Assembly (NCBI GenBank): GCA_030512335.1
Contig: JAULSU010000004.1
Coordinates: forward strand, 3,782,001-3,846,000
Length of the DNA stretch: 64,000 bases
DNA from: Immersiella caudata
Lineage: Eukaryota > Ascomycota > Sordariomycetes > Sordariales > Lasiosphaeriaceae
Reading direction: 5' to 3'
The stretch's first letter is position 1, and every line of letters starts with the position of its first letter. Both the position numbers and the translations under genes were made by a program. This document shows positions 1 to 12,325 of the stretch, piece by piece. The notes under the pieces were generated by a model that saw nothing but the letters and a program-made list of their open reading frames with translations, had not been told where the DNA came from and searched no databases.

Positions 1-17
1 GCCTTGGATCAACGACC

Positions 18-774
18 TCACTGAGACTTTGCGGCCATAATCTCTCTTACAACTTTGGCAGTAGCCTCTACAATGAGCTGGTGCTCATTTTCATGTATCC
101 TTTCCTTCAGTTGCTCGAGCTCCTCGCCCTGCTGAATTTCAATCTCCCTCGTCATGAGAGGTTCACCACGATCGACCTGCTTGATGACGTAGTGTACCAT
201 GATTCCCGTCTTATTACCCTCGAGCCTGCCGGCCTTGAAGTCTTCATACGCCCTCTCGATCGCATTGACTCCGTCATATTTGCCTAGGGGCCGTCTCAGC
301 TCATGCCCCTGCAAACGGCACGCTCCAAAGCTCGAAGGGCCTGAACTCACCTGGGAGAGCCGGATGTAAGTTGATAACCCTGATACCCTCTGCGGTGATG
401 GGATCAAGGAAGTGCTCTCCAAAGATGTACATCCAGCCGGCGAGGACGATGAGATCGGGCCGTTGGTCGCTCGCAAGGATCTTCTTTGCCAGTGCAGCAT
501 CGTAGTTTTCCCGTGCTTGCTGCAATTTTGCGGGGTCGGTATCGGTCTTGGACTGGAAGCCGTGGGAGATGAGATTGAAATATTCCCAAGGGATGTTGTT
601 TGCCTCGGCGCGCTTAGTGGCGTAGGCCTTGCCCCTGTTCACAACGAGTTGTGTGATGCGCGAGTTGGGGATCTGCCCGCTGGTGACGGCATCAATGAGG
701 GCCTGAAAGTTGGAGCCATTGCCGCTGGCCATCACGAGAATGCTGCATTGCTCCGAGTCAGTATTTTGGGCCAT
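18..774 (-). CDS. ADE8: Phosphoribosylglycinamide formyltransferase (GAR transformylase)
   Basis: Transfers a formyl group from 10-formyltetrahydrofolate to GAR, the third step of de novo purine synthesis, in the cytosol. Two exons, 774-351 and 283-18, are joined across a GTGAGT...CCTAG intron and give 229 residues, the usual size of the stand-alone fungal enzyme. The start of the fold reads MASGNGSNFQAL (about residues 15-26). The catalytic Asn-His pair lies in VINLHPALPG (N135, H137), which the splice completes, and the conserved Asp is D179 in QVDRGEP. Reading through the intron would destroy this region, so the splice is secure. It diverges from the importin gene across about 580 bp. In yeast this activity is Ade8; in animals it is part of a trifunctional protein, but here no fused domain is seen. 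Confidence 0.95.
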
Positions 775-1358
775 GGTGCGCGTATGGGCAGTATCTTTCC
801 TAAAGCCTGGATCATTGAGCGCATTCGACGATTGGAGACGGGTGGCGAAATTTTAGTGACTCCCAAGCCCTTCTAGGTTGCGGAGGGGTAAAAGGTTTGA
901 TCAGTGCGTGCAGGGCTATTAGCACTGTGATTCAGGAAGGTGCCCAATGAATTTATGGATGACATGCATCACTTAAAGGCTCCTCACATTGTCAATAAGA
1001 ACTCGTCAATGGAAATGAAGCTTTCTTGAGTCTACAGTAGTAGTTTCAAAAGAAAATTGAGACTATCTGCAATGAATTTGATACAATATGGTCTTCCTCG
1101 AAGACCTGTTGCAGATTTATTGGGGACGCGTTGTCGCACGGAGCAGTTGCGACGCGCTTCCCCCAACGCCAAACCATGTGACTTTGGCAACCGAATAAGA
1201 TCCACCTACCCCTCCATAGTCACCACGCACGCGTCTATTTGTTTTCGCTGTACCTGTGACCGACCGACACTCTCACATACCGCTACTCTGCCATCGATCC
1301 GTCCGAAATAAATTTGGGTCTACGATATATCATACACACGCCTCTCTGGACTAACAGA
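775..1358. promoter_or_regulatory. Divergent promoter region, purine gene / importin gene
   Basis: About 580 bp separate the two divergent start codons, so both promoters must lie here. No clear TATA box was seen. The stretch before the importin gene (1200-1330) is pyrimidine-rich, as is common just upstream of fungal start sites. No other gene is supported. Confidence 0.5.
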
Positions 1359-4300
1359 ATGGATGCCCAGATAGCGGAGCTGCTTGCAGGCACGCAGCGT
1401 CCTGAAGAAGGCCCCCGCAAGCAAGCCGAGCTCGACCTGATTCGCGCTAAAACGAGCCCCGAGTTCCCCCTTGTCCTTGGCCGGATCGGTGGCAACACAA
1501 GCCTTCCCGTCGAGATTCGCCAATCCGCCCTCACTACGCTACGGAAGTTCACCGAGGACCACTGGAGCCCCGACGGCCACGATGGGCGAGAAATCACCAT
1601 CCCGCCCGAGACCAAGACTAAGCTCCGCGATGGCATCCTGCAGCTAGTCTTGGACACAGAAGACCAACGGAAGGTAAAGGTAGCTGCCAGGTAGGATATC
1701 TTGTGGTAACTTTGAGTCGGATTAGAGATCGTTGCTAATGGCCCCGCTCTTCAGTTACGTCGTATCCAAGATCGCCGTTGTCGACTTCCCTGACCAGTGG
1801 CCCGACCTGCTCCCCACCGTCCTCCGCATCTTGCCCACCGGCACCGATGCCCAACTTCACGGAGCTTTGCGAATCTTGCAGGACCTCGTGGAGGAAAGCT
1901 TGACCGACATCCAGTTCGTCACCGTCGCCCGGGATATCATCAAGGCGTGTCACGAGGTTGCTCTCAACGTGGGCCGCAAGTTCACCCACCGCAGCCTGGC
2001 GGTTCTCGTTTTCAGGAGCTGTTTCGATCTCATGGATATCGTCAAGGAAGACAACAAAGAGGAAGTCAAACAATTCGCTGATGAGGTACTCCGCGAGTGG
2101 CTGCCGTTCTTCCTAGATGTTATCCAATCGCCCCTTCCTGCAGCGCCAACAACACAAGGGCAACCAGATGCCTGGTACGGCCCAATTGCGTTGAAAGTCC
2201 AGGTAGTGAAGACCTTGATCAAGGTCAAACTGGTTTTCCGCTCCTTGCTTCAGGCCCAGAGCACGCAGTTCTTCCAGGCCACATGGGACGAGCTCATCAA
2301 GCTTCAGGAGAGCTATAGGGAGCTCTTCGTTGAAGCCGACGCACAAGGAAGACTTGAAGATATCGACGGCCTGCCTTATACGCTGGATTTCCTGGTACTC
2401 GACGAACTAGACCTGCTCAATCAGCTCTTGCGAGCACCGCCTGTGCAGAAGGAGCTGAAGGCCGCCATCGTGCAGCACAACAACGAGGTCCACAAGACTC
2501 CCTGGGTTCTGGATCTCATGAAGCTCCTTGTCTCGTACTCACGGATCACGCAGGAGGAGGAGGGGCTATGGGAGATTGACGTGTCACTCTACCTCGCGGA
2601 AGAGACGTCGGTCTCTTCCAACTACACCGCAAGAACCGCGTGCGGCGATCTCCTGATTAAGCTGGGAGAGAACATCGAGGCTATTTCGGGCCTCTACGCG
2701 TACACAAGCACGCTTTTCTACACAGGGGCGACCGATTGGCGACGCCAGGAAGCGGCATTGTACCTTTTCAACGCCCTGCTGAGCGACTTTCAAGAGATGG
2801 ATAAGACAATTACCGACCAGGTTGGCGATGCGTATTCGCAACTCATCCGCTATGCTACTAGCAGGGCCGATGAGCCTGTCCTTCGCGCCAGAGGTTTTCT
2901 CGCCGCAGGCACCTTAGCCCAAAGTTACCAGCCGATCGCCGCTCTGCTCGACGACGCTCTCAAACTGATGGTCGACAGCGAGCAATCGGAGATTGTGCAG
3001 GTCGCTTGCGTCAAGGCAGTCGAAGGCTTCATCAAGGCGGGTGTACCTCCTACTCGACAGTCCGAAATCATCATTTCCATCAAAAAGTTCCTAGACAGTC
3101 GAGATTTGATGGACATGGATGACGCTGATGATCTACTGGCTACACTCCTCGAGACCATACGGGCGGCCATCAACATGGACATCAGGATCGCCCTTCAGCC
3201 TGACAACATTGCTCTCAACCTCCTCTTTCTTGTCGCCAAACACGGTGCTGGAAATTTCCAAGTCTCTGGCATTTTGACCGAAGCGTTTGAGGACATTGCC
3301 CGCACCTTGACTGACCCTATCTCTTATACAGCATTTTGCAAGAACGCTTTGCCTCTTCTTACTGGCGCGATTGATGTCAGTAATGCTACGGGCGAAGAAT
3401 CCTTGGTCACGGTATGTCTTTCTTCACGTTCATGCAGTGGTTTCAAGGTACTAACTCGCTGCAGCTGGTGACTGAGCTGTTAGCTGTACTCATAGAACAC
3501 GGATCAGAGCCACTTCCTGAGGGATTCGTCGCTGCAATTTTCCCGAGATTGTCAAAGCTCTTGCTGGAATCCAATGAGGGTGAGGTTTTGCGACCTGGTG
3601 CCGAGGCTGTCAAGTACATGCTCATGCACGACCACCACCAAGTATTTGCGTGGCAGAACGAGAACGGCCAGACCGGTCTTGAGGTTTGCCTGATCATCAT
3701 TGATCGCCTTCTCGGCTCCACGATCGAAGACAATGCTGCGTCCGAGGTTGGTGGTCTGGCCGCAGAGCTTGTCGAAAAAGCTGGACAGGAACGGCTGGGT
3801 CCCTTCCTTGAACAGCTCCTTCAAGCGGTTGCCGCACGACTGGACACAGCTCAGGCAGAGCCTTTCATCCAGTCTCTCATCATTGTCTTCGCACGTTTGG
3901 CCCTACCCGACGCGGCCCCGGTGGTAAATTTCCTGAGCGGCATCCAAGTCAACGGCCAAAGTGGGCTCCAGGTTGTTCTTGGAAAATGGTTGGAGCATTC
4001 GGTCAGCTTTGCAGGCTATGATGAAATTCGGCAGAAGTGAGTTTCGCCAGTCAAGATGATTACCCAGTCGTCTAACCTTTACAGCGTCATCGCTCTCTCT
4101 AAACTTTTTGAGCTGAACGACTCCCGAATCCAAGAAACGCAGGTCAAGGGTGATCTTATAATCCCTGCGAGCGACAGAATCATGACGAGGTCGCGCGCGA
4201 GGCTAAGTACGTTATTTATCTTGCAACGGCCCGACCAGGGTCGTGATCAACGGCACAAGCTAACGTCCTGCCAGACCCAGACCAGTTTACCATCATTCCC

Positions 4301-4666
4301 GCACCACTCAAGATCATCAAGGTGCTGGTCGAGGAGCTTCTTTCTGCTTCTGGACTTAATGCTGCCGCTAATGCTGCGTCTGCAGTGGCCACAGCCCAAT
4401 TCGTCGATGCCGATAGCGATGACGGCGACGATGCCTGGGAGGACGAGCACGATACCCTTGATTTGGCACTCGGTAGCACCAAAGCAGACTTGATGGCCTG
4501 GGGTGAGAGCATGAGCTCACGACAGCGTGACGATGAGACTCAGGCCTACCTTGTCGAGTTTTTCGTTCGCGCGGCTCGGGAGAACGTCGCTGGCTTCAAC
4601 GCCTATTTCGAGATGTTATCAGAGGACGAGAAGAGCAAGCTGAGAGAGCTTGCCAAGGAGCAGTAA
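1359..4666 (+). CDS. KAP114: Importin beta-like karyopherin, importin-9/Kap114 type
   Basis: Nuclear import receptor; the Kap114/importin-9 family carries histones, TBP and other basic cargo through the pore. Five exons (1359-1690, 1755-3411, 3465-4036, 4085-4206, 4275-4666) give 1,024 residues, the expected length. The ATG at 1359 opens MDAQIAELL, and the N-terminal importin region follows (QAELDLIRAKTSPEFP). The middle is a long series of helical HEAT-like segments. Near the C-terminus IMTRSRAR joined to NPDQFTIIP is typical of this family and is only restored by the last splice. An acidic tract (DADSDDGDDAWEDE) precedes the end, as in importin-9 relatives, where acidic segments help bind histones. 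All introns are 48-68 nt with good donors; the last donor is GTACGT. The gene converges on the PI31-type gene. Confidence 0.93.
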
Positions 4667-5374
4667 GCGGGGAAAGGCACACAGGGCACTAAAACCCACA
4701 CACACGCCCTGTGTAATCTAGATTGCCTTGTCCCGATTTCCAACAGTGCACAGAGTGTTTAGCAATAGCTGGCATGCGATGGACTAAAGAGTATGGATAT
4801 CTCTATATGGGGGCGATGCACGGGATGGATACAAGGAACCGCCAGATCGCAGGTTCTTGTCAAGGGGAGGAAGCGCTGCATACCTTAGGTATATAGGTCA
4901 GCAAGGTCAATAAGCAATTGTGATTCATCATCAATTTCTTGAATTCCTCCACAACATAGTGGAGGTCAAATGAGTTATGACTTCAGCAGGCCGGTCATAT
5001 GTTATCCTTCAGACACTGTGCACACTGGTGACAGCGACGCTCTCTGCAGGTTGGTCCCTTTGTACATTGCAAAATCAATCAGCCACCGGATAGTGTCACA
5101 GGCATTGAGTACGGGGCATGTAGCAACCTGAAATGTTTCAGAACTTATTCAGATAGGTTAATTTAACACCGCCCAAAGCCCTGAAGCTTTGAGAAGCTTC
5201 AAGGCATATCAAGTTCATCCGGTTGTAACCCGTAGGATAATACACAAGACAACCCGAGAGGTGCCTGCCATTCTCACACCCCACCTTCCATGTCATGTCC
5301 TACTCTTCTTTTACAGATCTTACCAAGCTCCGTGCCTCTAGCACAGCTTGTCAACTCCCATCCTGGGGACAGCG
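4667..5374. other. Convergent intergenic region
   Basis: About 700 bp between two converging genes. It should hold both 3' untranslated regions and polyadenylation sites. I see no further gene or repeat. Confidence 0.5.
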
Positions 5375-6621
5375 TCAAATGATATCCCCAAACCCACTCC
5401 CACCAAATCCTCCACTAAATCCGCCACCTCCCCGTCCACCAGGCCGACCACCTCCAAACCTCGGTGCCCCTCCAGGTCCAATGGGATCCCACCTCGCACC
5501 AGGCGGCGCCTGCGGATCGAAATTCGGATCACCCTGTCCTCGTGGCCCTTGGAATACCGGATCATCAAACGTCGGATGCATTCCCCCTGCGCCTCCTTGG
5601 TCGGGTATCCTCCCTGGGACGAAAGAGCTTCGGAGCGGATCGCCGGGACCCAGACCGGCAGGGTAGAGGTCGCTTCCGCCGATGCCGTAGGGGTTGTGAA
5701 TGCCGCCCATTAAAGGGTTGGGATTGAACGGGGCGCCGCGTGGGGGACGGTTGACCTCATATTCGTCTTCGAAGCCGGGGGGTGGGAAGTCTCCTGCGGG
5801 TGTGGGGACGCCTGCAGGGACCGGGAACCCCCCTGGGGGTTGTGGGTAGGCTCCTGGTCTGGCGGGCTCGGGGAAGTCGGGGCGGGGGGGGTGATGTGGT
5901 TGACGGGCGCCGGAGCGGGCGGAGGCTTCGGCGTCTTGTCGGGCGGCGCGGTCGTCTGGATTCTCTTCTTCGTAACCTTCTTTGAAGATCGAGGGGGCGA
6001 GCTTCTGGATGATGTTCGTTTTGAAGGATTTAGCTAGGTCGGAAATGGAGGCGTGGGTGGTGAATAGGGAGGTGAGTCGGGAGTCGAGGGCTTCGCCGCG
6101 GTCTTCGGCGGTGGTGCCGTCGTCTTGGGTGGCGAAGGGAATGCGGAGGGGTAGTTTGGGCTTGGAGATGTAGTCGTCTGGTGTGATCTCGAAGCGGGCA
6201 ATGCGGTCGTCGCCTGTGGCGAGGCCGCGGATCTCGGCCTTTCTTCCGAGACGATCTACGCGAATGATAAACTTCATCGACGACTGTGTGTGGGAGTAGA
6301 CGAAATTCCGGGAGTTGATGCTTGCATTCCAAGCTGACGGGAGGCGCGGGGCAAGGCGGGCGCAGTCGGCACCTGGAAGAGGGAGGTCAGCCAGGAGCCA
6401 GGGGTAGGACGTAAGGAGAGCATGCAGGTTGTGTCATCTTCGTTGAGGCTGATGAGCTTGAAGTCAAGATTGACCATGGAGGCGTGGATACACAATGCGA
6501 CGACATCGAGTGAGCTGCTTAGATCCGAGGTGGTGTCATCCTTGTCATGGGTTGGGAGAGCTTCCGCCATCCGCCGGATGATCTGGGCGGGCCTCAGTGG
6601 GTTCAGCGCATCGGGCGCCAT
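5375..6621 (-). CDS. FUB1: PI31-type proteasome regulator (Fub1-like)
   Basis: Binds the 20S proteasome; PI31 inhibits the core in vitro, and yeast Fub1 is the counterpart. The N-terminal domain is clear: LNPLRPAQIIRRM, ALPTHDK, SDLSSSLDVVALCIHASMVN, then WNASIN, YSHTQSSMKF and VDRLGRKAEIRGL. The C-terminal half is Pro/Gly-rich with short FNPNP, DPVF and RFGGGRPGGRG segments and ends GFGDII. Animal PI31 ends in an HbYX motif; none is visible here. An intron is required: the second exon starts at 6372 (CTTCCAG acceptor, good CTGAC branch), but the only donor that keeps frame is a GC at 6425, giving exons 6621-6426 and 6372-5375 and 397 residues. That GC-AG junction is uncertain. Confidence 0.88.
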
Positions 6622-9600
6622 CTTTGACTTGCAAATGCTGGCTGTGTACGTAGTTCCTCTCTAGTTGTTTGTGGTTATTTGGTCGAACGAAGAACCGATG
6701 GTGGCAACTGTTCTGAGGACGGCGTTGGGGTTCTCTGGCTTTAAGGGCAAAGGGAGCTCCCAGATGCGCGTCACAAGTTGCCTGCCCACAATTGTGCAAA
6801 ACCCCGCGCAGGTCAGTGCGAGTTTACCCCAGAGCGGTCGGTGCCAAGTGTTGATAGGTGGATCCGCAGCCCTGTTTTTGTGGGGCGATCGGCCTCGCTT
6901 ATCAACACCCCTGTCTTGACAAGCTGCACCCACACATCTTCATCATCAGCTTAAATTTGAGAAGCTGCTTTCTATATAACCCACCCACCGCCTTCCAACC
7001 ATTTAAGGCATGGGTCTAGAGCCTTGAATACAAAATAGAACTAACTCTCCTGCCCTGCTTGCACCTCACGAGTCCTACCCTTTTAATAACTTTCAACCTC
7101 AAAACCAACAATCCTCTGGCAAACCACAAAAACTCGATCCCAGATAAAATTTCCCAGTTCATGTTTTAGCCCCTTTGACTTATGTAGGTACAAAATTTCA
7201 ACATGAACTATTCATTTCTTATTAAAAGATGCCATTTCATCCGATCTTTCCATGGTTCAAGCCACCTTCAAGCTCTGGCGCGTCGACTCAATGATGTTGT
7301 GTTTTGGCGTGGGTTCCAGACAGAACTTCAATCGCAGCGCCCACATCCCAATACCGCAGCATTGCTTTGAAAAGTTCAGCGGGGACATATCTCGCCGCTA
7401 GGAAAGCTGAAATTTGAAACCGACTCAGCCAAGATGGTCCGTTACGACGCCATTCACGACCCAACAATGAACAGTCGACCTCGCTGAACTCAGTATTACC
7501 TACAAAATCCCACGGAATATTTGTGGCACACTCTGTCGACTATAAACACGAGGGGCATCTCCAGCAAGTTCAATGCCAAAGCATTTGACCGCATCACCAA
7601 AGGGAGCGTCGTGTAGTCGGCGGCGGCGGCGAATGACGCTTTTCCAATCATGGAGGTCATAATAGGGAACCCTTCGCCATCATATGGAAAGACCGACGTA
7701 TCAAGATAGCTCAAGTCATTACAAGCTTTGCGCAAACTACCTTACCATAAGCAGAAAGCATTGAGACAGACCAAGGTCAACCTGTCCCATAGCCACAGGA
7801 CATCCGAGTTGTACAATGAACCTGAGTAAGCTGTCAACTGTTTCGAGTCCTTGTTTACTTCGCTGTCCCCATTCAGCCCCTGAAAATTCCACTGGAACCC
7901 TTGCAGCTTCGCCATACCTATCCTCTCCCCTGCATCCAGCGAACCCGAGTTGGTTCCCTCATATCTCGGCGTGTGCGTCAATCATCGCGGACGACCCTTC
8001 CAAGCAAGCTGTTTGTGCAAGTCTCCGGTAAAGGAAGTAGCAGGTCTAGACGAGACGACTTCAAACCTTATCTGTTATTTCCGAAGCACAAACAACGCCA
8101 CCAAACCCACAATGGGAAGTGCGGTGATGTTTGTCACGTTGGACCGCTGCACTACTTAGATATACCAAGAGTTCATCTGCCCCTGCGCCGTTAGTAACCA
8201 AAATTCTAGACATGCCTAGATACCTACCCACTCCCAATGCTGTTGTTCACCCTGCCCTGCATACCCACCGTTGCATCCAGTCCTCAAGATCTGATTATTA
8301 GTTTCTCGTCACCGCCGTAGATCCTGCCTTTCCTCGGAGGATCTTGTGCGTGCACGAGGCAAAGTGCGTACAATTCACCCTGTTTTGTTGCCCGTCCTAA
8401 TCAGCATTAGATGCGCAAGTGACCGACTAATTACAGAAACGAGACATTTTTTCGCATGTCAAGAAGCAGCAGCATTGTTTAGGCCGCGGAAAGAGAGCTT
8501 CTCCGATAAAGGAGGCCATCAAGCGATAGCCTGCTAGGACATTCTGGAAGGATTCCAGTCGCATTACAAGGTTGAATCTAGAACACGATAAAAACTTGCA
8601 GTCTGTAACGCATTATCTTCACATGGCATTCTTGAAGCTTTTATCCGCTCAGTAATGAGATTTTGTTTGAGTCTATTGGGGGAATATTCTGTTTGTCGGG
8701 TAGGTAGACGATCCCCTACCAGCGACACCCCTGATGTCACACGGCACAAAGGGGTGGTCAATAGGAGGCCATGAACAACCAGGGCTGTTGGCTTCTAACG
8801 ATTGGAAGGATGGAATGCACAACCACCTCTCCAATAAGACTGTCACATCTAATAGATTGGCCACAGCTAATAGATGACTGTATGTAACCACGAGCAGATT
8901 ATTTCAGGGCGGCCAACGAGAGCCAACAATGGGGGCCCGGGGTGGTCATCACGGAGCATAAGAAGGAAGGGTCTTCTTTTACAACTAAAATTGAGGGAAG
9001 TAAGGACCTTTGGACCAAAGAAGATTATTAGTTGAATTGAGTCTTTATGCTCCACGCCGCTCACCCTGCCAAGTGTTACACCGTGTCACACATGAACAAG
9101 GGGGGAATTGGTGTGGCGACATGTGCAAGACCATCTGCCTGGCTTCAACTATGCTTGCCTTTGTTGAATTTGCCGCCCTTTGAACAAGGTAGGATAGGAT
9201 TGAACGGTGTTGCGCATTTGTCACACCAAAGCATTACTTTTCAACTACCTACTGGGTATTCATATACGCTAAATTCCCACTTTGTATTTGGAATTGTCTG
9301 TCATGAATAAATCCAAGTCTGGCTTTTTTTTCACTTGACCAACGTGCTCAGACACTCACTTTGTCTCCCCGTTCTGCCCCCCTTCTCGCAGATCACGCGT
9401 TGGGTCCCTGGATAGCCGAAGAAAATGAATGAAGTCACCAGACATTTGCTCATCAACAAGTTTAAGCTGCCTGAGCAGAACTTGACCACCCAGGTCCCAA
9501 TATCTCAGGCGATGACGTAGTGAGATGAAATATGTTTCGGCCAACGCCTTGATCAGACTTTTCCACCTTTCGTCTGATGGTCGCGAGGTCCCGAGAGTTC

Positions 9601-9650
9601 CAGAGCCACTCGCGTTTCGTCTGATGCTTGGAAGACCACGAGGGCTCCAG
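6622..9650. other. Three-kilobase stretch without a convincing gene
   Basis: Only short, unrelated open frames on both strands, none with a recognisable domain or a consistent splice pattern. It is less GC-rich than the flanking genes. It may hold the promoter of the PI31-type gene at its left end and old, unrecognisable relics. No terminal repeats or transposase fragments were seen. Confidence 0.4.
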
Positions 9651-9668
9651 GGCCGCCCCAAAAATACC

Positions 9669-9676
9669 TATAAATA
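9669..9676 (+). promoter_or_regulatory. TATA box candidate
   Basis: TATAAATA lies 166 bp before the first ATG (9835) of the broken gene that follows. A probable 5' leader intron (GTAAGC donor at about 9772, acceptor just before 9833) lies between, so the spacing is reasonable. Confidence 0.4.
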
Positions 9677-9834
9677 ACCTAACCACCTTGCCTTGCTGTC
9701 AACTATCTTCCTCAGTTGCTCGCCTTTACAACTTCCATACCGCAAGCCTCCTTGCAGAACGTTGCCACAGGTAAGCATGACTCGTTGGAAGCTCTCAAAT
9801 CTCGCTGTAATTCAAACGCTGACCATCGCAAGGT

Positions 9835-10993
9835 ATGACGACCCCGATGTTGGTGAAACTCGTAGCCGCGGATGCTCCTGGCCCGGCAACCACAATTCCA
9901 GGCGCTGGCATTCCGCCCGCCCCGGAGGCTGCCAGTTCCGAGCTGAACCGCCTAATCGGACTGCTGTACCTTCTCCATCCGATCCCGCCGGCTTGCTAGG
10001 AAGGAAGCCAAGCGTTCGACGAGCGGATGATGCATGCAGCCATGAACCTGATCACCCTCCACTCGGGTGGTCGCTTCATGGCCTTGAATCCCGCCATGAC
10101 AGTATGCCTCGTCACACCCAACTTCTCCTGTGGCGTCCATGCTGCCCGCAACGCTGGCCAACCCATGACGATCTTTTGTCCCATGTGCGCGCCGCCAAAG
10201 ACAACCACTGGATTCTTGCCGTTGTAGAGTCCACCAGCAATGAGACCCGCCTCCTTGGCATCACCGACACTGGAGGAACTCCAATGTTCTACCTCAAGGA
10301 GGCTGTCGCCTACATCAACCGCCTTGGTCTCCCTCTTCTCAACACCATCAGCGTTACCAGTCTCCAAGACGCCCCGGCAAGCACAGCTGCCAGCCCCACG
10401 GCTCAGGGGGCTACATCATTGGTTGGGCCGCCTCCCTCGTTAGCGGACGGATCCCTCAGAACGATGTTCTCACTCGCACCCGCGGCGCCATGTGGCTCCA
10501 AGTTGTCAAGTGGACGCTCTCCCCCGTTGATGAGTCACCCGAGAAGATGGTCGTTTCCGGGTTCACTGGATCTCTCTATATCCAGGACATTCTGAAAACC
10601 ATGAGCCGTGTGGAACAGATAAAATACCTGCAAGCCCTCAACACCATTCAATTCGACACCATGTATGCGAGCGACGTCATAGGCTCCCGTGCGGATGCGG
10701 CTGAGAAGACGATGAAGCAGTACGTCGGAGTTATCGAGGCGGTGGACGAGACCAGGGCCATGAAGCAGTGGTACGAACTGGGAGAGACACTGGGATACAC
10801 GAGTCCAATTTTGAAGCGGGAGTTTGATATGATCGTCACGAACAAGGTGAAGCTCGCGCAGAGTCGCTCGCCTGAACCGGAGGACTCGAGCCCGTTGCGT
10901 GTTTTTGAGCTTGTTGATGGAGCAAAGCGGCTCCGGTACGCGTGGTCGAAGCTTCGCGCTGAGGTGGAAAAGGTGAACGGCGTCTTAAAGTGA
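9835..10993 (+). pseudogene. Broken gene, possibly Ulp1/C48 peptidase-like
   Basis: Three overlapping frames read as one protein. Frame A starts MTTPMLVKLVA, meets TAG at 9997, and continues in the same frame with FDERMMHAAMNLI up to about 10170. Frame B carries KDNHWILAVVES and LLGITDTGG. Frame C carries HGSGGYIIGWAASL and runs to 10993 (KVNGVLK). At least one stop and two frameshifts are therefore needed to explain it. The order of a WLxDxxI-like start, an HW-x-LAVV block with a following acidic residue, and a GxGGYII block resembles Ulp1-type cysteine peptidases, but the place where the Cys would sit is Gly. This family assignment is an inference from motif order only. The C-terminal 150 residues are not recognised. 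Introns might explain one shift, not all of them. Confidence 0.45.
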
Positions 10994-12202
10994 GCTTGGG
11001 ACGGTGAGGAGAGGAAGAATCGGGTGGATCGAATGATTACTTCCTAGATGGCATGGGGTGCATTGGAAAGGGGCTTACGATGAAGGGGTGACAGGGATCA
11101 AGAGGTTGGTGATGGATAAGGCAGGCACGGAATACAGAGAGAATCACCACAAATGGAGGGTCTAGGCAAGGTAGGTAGTTTCGGCCCTGTCAATCAGGGC
11201 AGCCTGGGTTTCGGATGTAGGCACCTTCATGTCTACCTAGCAGGAACATTGGATGCTCTTTCCCGACGACTGAAAGACCCGAGCACTCTCTCCTGTCTTA
11301 AATTCAACCACCATTCGAATTTCGTCATGAACCTTGTGATTGTGCAACAAAACGAATACCTTCAATATGAAGGCTAGAATCATGATACCCCTTTCAGACT
11401 CCAATCTACACTGATCCCTGGCGCTCGTTCAAGAAACCAATGAAGCACTGAGAAACCAGATGAATTCCGGCTACCGGCGTCCGCAAAGCAAACATTCTGA
11501 GTATCAGCAGGTGCCGAGGGAATGCACAGTTAATCAAGCGCAAGGCGGATCCAGGGATTTCTCGCAACGCACACCGAATGCGCTCCCCGTCCCACGTGAA
11601 ATACTGCAAGACAAAGAACCCTTAAAGCTTCTTTGACGGGGCACAAGCGATGCGACAGCCAATTCGCGTTTGACCATTAGGTAAGTTCCCATGTGGTCGT
11701 GCAGCAAACCAGACGTAATTCTGTTGACTGGTCACGGCTTGTTCCGAAAGGTGCGGCTGAGCAGCTGCCTCATCTCGCAAATTTGACCACTCCCAAGCTG
11801 CCCCGCACATGCCCCCCATCGGATTTACTACTATCATGTGGGCTGAAGGCAGCACGCCTTGCGTCGGGCAACTGCGCATAGAATGTGGCGCCCCCCTTTA
11901 TGGCTGACTGCGTAGGCATGCGTTTCCCCGCGATTTTGCAAGGGCCCATTAGCTGTTGAGACTTCACCTCTTCATCTCCTCATCGCGATACCTTGGGAGC
12001 CCTGGCCAACCGAACTCGAAAACGGCGTTCCACGGGATGTCACGCTCGCCATCAGCCCAATGTCGACATCTAGTGAGAGTCAAGGCAGACCACTGAGATA
12101 GCGCCGTTTCTGCACTGCCCGTTCATGGCAAGCTGAGCGACATCTCAACACCAGACTATGGAGGGCCAAATATGAGAAGGCCGAACCAAAAGCTCAGTCG
12201 GG
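10994..12202. other. Intergenic region before the lectin gene
   Basis: No gene supported on either strand. The right part should be the promoter of the secreted propeller gene. Confidence 0.45.
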
Positions 12203-12208
12203 TATAAA
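12203..12208 (+). promoter_or_regulatory. TATA box of the secreted propeller gene
   Basis: TATAAA in the context GGGTATAAATGC, 123 bp upstream of the ATG at 12326, followed by a pyrimidine-rich leader. Position and context fit a core promoter. Confidence 0.55.
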
Positions 12209-12325
12209 TGCACTCTCCTCCCACCTTCTTTGAAAGAAAGGTTCCATCAGCATCGGCCTCTCTCGTTCGCCAGACGCTGACGACACTCGCTTCCATCTGC
12301 CACTCGCCTCCGCCATTCCGCAGCA

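Noticed and set aside
5295..5713. Pro/Gly-rich plus-strand frames at the end of the PI31-type gene
   Set aside because: Mirror images of the Pro/Gly-rich C-terminus of the minus-strand gene.
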